Assembly (NCBI GenBank): GCA_047974625.1 | Contig: JBKECK010000115.1 | Span: 38,869-102,868, forward strand | Length of the DNA stretch: 64,000 nt | Direction of reading: 5' to 3' | From: CADEDH01 sp047974625 | GTDB taxonomy: Bacteria; Actinomycetota; Acidimicrobiia; Acidimicrobiales; SZUA-35 | Part shown: piece by piece, positions 61,900-64,000 of the stretch | Numbering within the stretch: the stretch's first letter is position 1 | How the letters are laid out: every line of letters starts with the position of its first letter | Program-made: the position numbers and the translations under genes | The notes under the pieces: generated by a model | Database searches by the model: none | Told to the model about the DNA's origin: nothing | What the model saw: the letters and a program-made list of their open reading frames with translations, nothing else

Positions 61900-63054
61900 G
61901 TGAAGTTCGGCATCTTCTTCGAACTGTCGGTACCCCGACCGTTCGCCCAGAACGAGCGTCTGGTCTACGAGAACGCCCTCGAGCAGACCCGTCTGGCCGA
62001 CGAGCTGGGGTTCGACCAAGTGTGGGCGGTAGAGCACCACTTCCTCGAGGAGTACTCCCACTGCTCAGCGCCCGAATTGTTCCTGACGGCGTGCGCCATG
62101 CAGACCACCAACATCCGGGTGGGCCACGGCATCGTCACCTGTGTCCCGGAGTTCAACCACCCGATCCGGATCGCCGAGCGGGCCGCCGTCCTCGACATCC
62201 TCTCCGGGGGTCGCCTCGAGCTGGGGACCGGCCGGTCCGCCACGTGGACCGAGCTCGGCGGTTTCGAGGCCAACCCTGACGACACCAAGAAGACCTGGGA
62301 CGAGTTCGTCCACGCCATCCCAAAGATGTGGACCCAGGAGCGTTACCGGCACGACGGCCAGTTCTTCTCGATGCCGACCCGAGCCGTGCTGCCCAGCCCA
62401 GTCCAGTCCCCCCACCCCCCGCTCTGGGTGGCGGTCTCATCGCCGGGCACCGAGGACGACGCCGCCGACCGAGGCATGGGCTGCCTGGGCGTGAACTTCA
62501 CCACCTTCGCCGAGCAAGAACGCAAGGTGAAGGAGTACCGCCGCCGGATCCAGCACTGCGACCCGGTGGGTGAGTTCGTCAACGACCAGCTCAACACCAT
62601 CAACTTCCTGTACTGCCACGACGACTCCGAGGTCGGCGTGTCCACCGGACGCCGGATGATCGGCCAGTTCCAGTACATGGCCGGGCAGCTCGACATGGCC
62701 AAGGAGGTCTACCCCACCCGGGCCTACCTCACCGCCGGCCTCCTCTCGGGTACCCGCAAGCAGGCGGCCAGCCCCGGCGACCTGAAGGAGCCGCCGGAGG
62801 GGATCGCCATCGGCAACCCGGACCAGATCATCCGGGAGCTGAAGAAGTGGGAGGCCACCGGGGTGGACCGGGTCCAGTTCCTGCTCAACTCGGCCGAGGT
62901 GATCGATCAGCAGGCGGTGCTGGACAGCATGCGCCTGTTCGCCACCGAGGTCATGCCCCACTTCACCGACGACTCGGCGGCTGCAGCCAGCCGGGCCGAG
63001 GCGCTCGCCGACGCCAGGGAGTTGGCCGGTGCGCCGGGCGGAGGTGCCGCCTGA
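61900..63054 (+). CDS. Luciferase-like (LLM class) flavin-dependent monooxygenase
   Basis: 384 residues from GTG 61900 behind AGAAGGGGGG. The luciferase-like barrel is visible: KFGIFFELSVPRPF, ADELGFDQVWAVEHHFLEEY, VGHGIVTCVPEFNHPIRIAE, DILSGGRLELGTGRSATWTE and FSMPTRAVLPSPVQSPHPPL. The VEHH...EEYS pattern places it with alkanal-monooxygenase-like proteins. The C-terminal about 30 residues are an Ala-rich tail. Its stop shares a base with the start of the next gene (TGATG), so the two proteins probably act together. Confidence 0.88.
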   Translation: MKFGIFFELSVPRPFAQNERLVYENALEQTRLADELGFDQVWAVEHHFLEEYSHCSAPELFLTACAMQTTNIRVGHGIVTCVPEFNHPIRIAERAAVLDILSGGRLELGTGRSATWTELGGFEANPDDTKKTWDEFVHAIPKMWTQERYRHDGQFFSMPTRAVLPSPVQSPHPPLWVAVSSPGTEDDAADRGMGCLGVNFTTFAEQERKVKEYRRRIQHCDPVGEFVNDQLNTINFLYCHDDSEVGVSTGRRMIGQFQYMAGQLDMAKEVYPTRAYLTAGLLSGTRKQAASPGDLKEPPEGIAIGNPDQIIRELKKWEATGVDRVQFLLNSAEVIDQQAVLDSMRLFATEVMPHFTDDSAAAASRAEALADARELAGAPGGGAA

Positions 63055-63794
63055 TGCCCCTCATGGGAACTCTCGACGTGGGTCCGGTGCTGGCCACCGC
63101 CCCCACCATGAAGACGCTCAGTCCAGAACCGTGGTCCCTTCCCAGGGCCGATCTGCTCCAGGTCAGCTACGAGGTGGAGGACGCTCCGGCCCTGGCCATC
63201 ACCCCACCAGCCCTGCACCCCAGCATCCCGCCCTACGTGACCTTCTCGTTCGGGCGGTACCCCGAGAGCCCAAACGGGGCGTTCACGCTCGGCATGGTGC
63301 GGCTCATCGTCCGGGCCGGCATCCGTCCCCGGGGCCTGCTCCTCGGCTCCTGGTGCGACAATCCGGCCGCGGCCGAGGCCCTGCGCACCGGGTGGGGGTA
63401 CCGGGTGGAGGTGGCGGATGTGTCGCTCACCCGCCGGTACGGGGCGCAGCGGGGCGTGGTCACCATTGACGGTGAGGTGGCCCTCGACACCGCCATGCTG
63501 GACCCCGAACCAATCGTCCCGGGCGACCTCGAGCTGTTCGACAACCTCCACCTCACCAACCTGGAGGGCGCCGACCCCGTCATCGTCCAGGTCGACCCGG
63601 GCTACCAGTACCACCGGGCCGATCGGGGCGATCCCGAGCTCGCCGTGTTCGACGCGGGACGGCTCGGCATCTCCGGTGTCGTGCCCGACTACGCCGTGGT
63701 CGGCGTGGGCTGTTCGGCCGACGTGGAACTGGGCCCACCCCGGTTCGTGATGGACCCCGAAGTGGCCGCGGTCAAGAGCACCCGGCGACTCTAG
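63054..63794 (+). CDS. Acetoacetate-decarboxylase-fold protein
   Basis: 246 residues from ATG 63054. The fold is recognised from DLLQVSYEVEDAPALAITPP, YVTFSFGRYPESPNGAFTLG, VRLIVRAGIRPRGLLLGSWC and DNPAAAEALRTGWGYRVEVA. In true acetoacetate decarboxylases the Schiff-base Lys lies just after a GxExxGFPKK segment. Here the equivalent reads GWGYRVEV with no Lys, so decarboxylation by that mechanism is unlikely. It may be a cyclase, aldol-type enzyme or binding protein acting on the product of the coupled monooxygenase. Confidence 0.7.
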   Translation: MPLMGTLDVGPVLATAPTMKTLSPEPWSLPRADLLQVSYEVEDAPALAITPPALHPSIPPYVTFSFGRYPESPNGAFTLGMVRLIVRAGIRPRGLLLGSWCDNPAAAEALRTGWGYRVEVADVSLTRRYGAQRGVVTIDGEVALDTAMLDPEPIVPGDLELFDNLHLTNLEGADPVIVQVDPGYQYHRADRGDPELAVFDAGRLGISGVVPDYAVVGVGCSADVELGPPRFVMDPEVAAVKSTRRL

Positions 63795-63806
63795 GGCCCA
63801 ACGGCC

Positions 63807-63968
63807 AGGCTCTCGGCCGAAGAGCCAACAACACGCGATGAGGCTCTCGGCCGAAGAGCCAACAACACGCGATGAGGCTCTCGGCCGAAGAGCCAACAAC
63901 ACGCGATGAGGCTCTCGGCCGAAGAGCCAACAACACGCGATGAGGCTCTCGGCCGAAGAGCCAACAAC
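63807..63968. repeat. Array of 4.8 identical 34-bp hairpin repeats
   Basis: Four full copies (63807-63840, 63841-63874, 63875-63908, 63909-63942) and a 26-bp fifth copy (63943-63968) are identical base for base. Each unit has GGCTCT-CGGCCGA-AGAGCC, a 6-bp hairpin with a loop containing CGGCCG, followed by AACAACACGCGATG. There is no variable spacer. The array fills the space between the decarboxylase-fold gene and the next start codon, so it would form five successive hairpins in the transcript of that gene or act as a DNA-binding array. Confidence 0.9.
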
Positions 63969-63984
63969 TACCAAGGGAGCAGAG

Positions 63985-64000
63985 ATGGGGTTGTCGACGA
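63985..64000 (+). CDS. Start of an unidentified gene cut by the window end
   Basis: ATG 63985 is preceded by an AGGGAGC ribosome-binding site nine bases upstream. Only five codons (MGLST) are visible, so no product can be named. It lies 16 bases after the hairpin repeat array. Confidence 0.5.

Noticed and set aside
63807..63968. CRISPR array
   Set aside because: The 34-bp units are identical throughout with no variable spacers and no cas genes in view; it is a simple tandem repeat.
62907..63974. Minus-strand protein reading through the hairpin repeats
   Set aside because: It is antisense to the monooxygenase and decarboxylase-fold genes, and its repeats arise only from reading the 34-bp array in rotating frames.

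Overview
The window is high-GC actinobacterial chromosome (roughly 70% G+C by eye). The conserved block rpoD-dnaG-glyS-recO-uppS-era-(CorC)-ybeY-phoH-rsmE-dnaJ-hrcA-lepA-rpsT-holA-comEC-comEA, a BldD-like regulator, many LLM/CoA/amidase genes and frequent GTG starts fit an actinobacterium, most likely of the class Acidimicrobiia. The class is an inference from gene content only.

Layout. 1-8561: end of a CaiB-type CoA-transferase, a membrane-anchored Ser/Thr kinase, a DUF1330 protein, an MFS transporter, an ECF sigma/anti-sigma pair and a class II aldolase-like protein. 8562-13185: an accessory island beside tRNA-Asn. It holds an N-terminally truncated IS110 transposase with tandem hairpins, a complete IS30-type element with matching ends, and a low-GC segment carrying a frameshifted MFS transporter and the tail of a chimeric integrase. 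13186-39635: tRNA-Asn, then mostly minus-strand housekeeping genes (transcription, replication, translation, tRNA charging, ribosome maturation, heat shock, DNA uptake) joined by ATGA/GTGA overlaps. Plus-strand interruptions are an RDD membrane protein, a DinG-like helicase, a degenerate kinase-like protein and rpsT. 39860-56458: catabolic and transport genes, comprising an F420-type LLM oxidoreductase, a relic of an FtsX-type permease, a TetR-controlled heterodimeric ABC exporter, a fatty-acyl-AMP ligase, an alpha/beta-hydrolase, a D-aminoacylase-like amidohydrolase, an acyl-CoA dehydrogenase, two amidases and a RarD-like permease. 56540-59422: leuS. 59727-61796: a three-gene surface cassette made of a TasA/CalY-like secreted protein, a SipW-type signal peptidase and a LamG-like secreted protein. 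61900-64000: a luciferase-like monooxygenase coupled to an acetoacetate-decarboxylase-fold protein, then an array of almost five identical 34-bp hairpin repeats in front of the next gene.

The most noteworthy items are the SipW cassette, whose two secreted partners share an Ala-Ala-Phe signal-peptide motif; the 34-bp hairpin array; the tRNA-Asn island with its integrase chimera; a BldD-like protein with a complete c-di-GMP binding signature beside a catalytically dead kinase-like protein; a perfect 32-bp palindrome in front of the TetR gene; and a perfect palindrome that contains both stop codons of a convergent gene pair.
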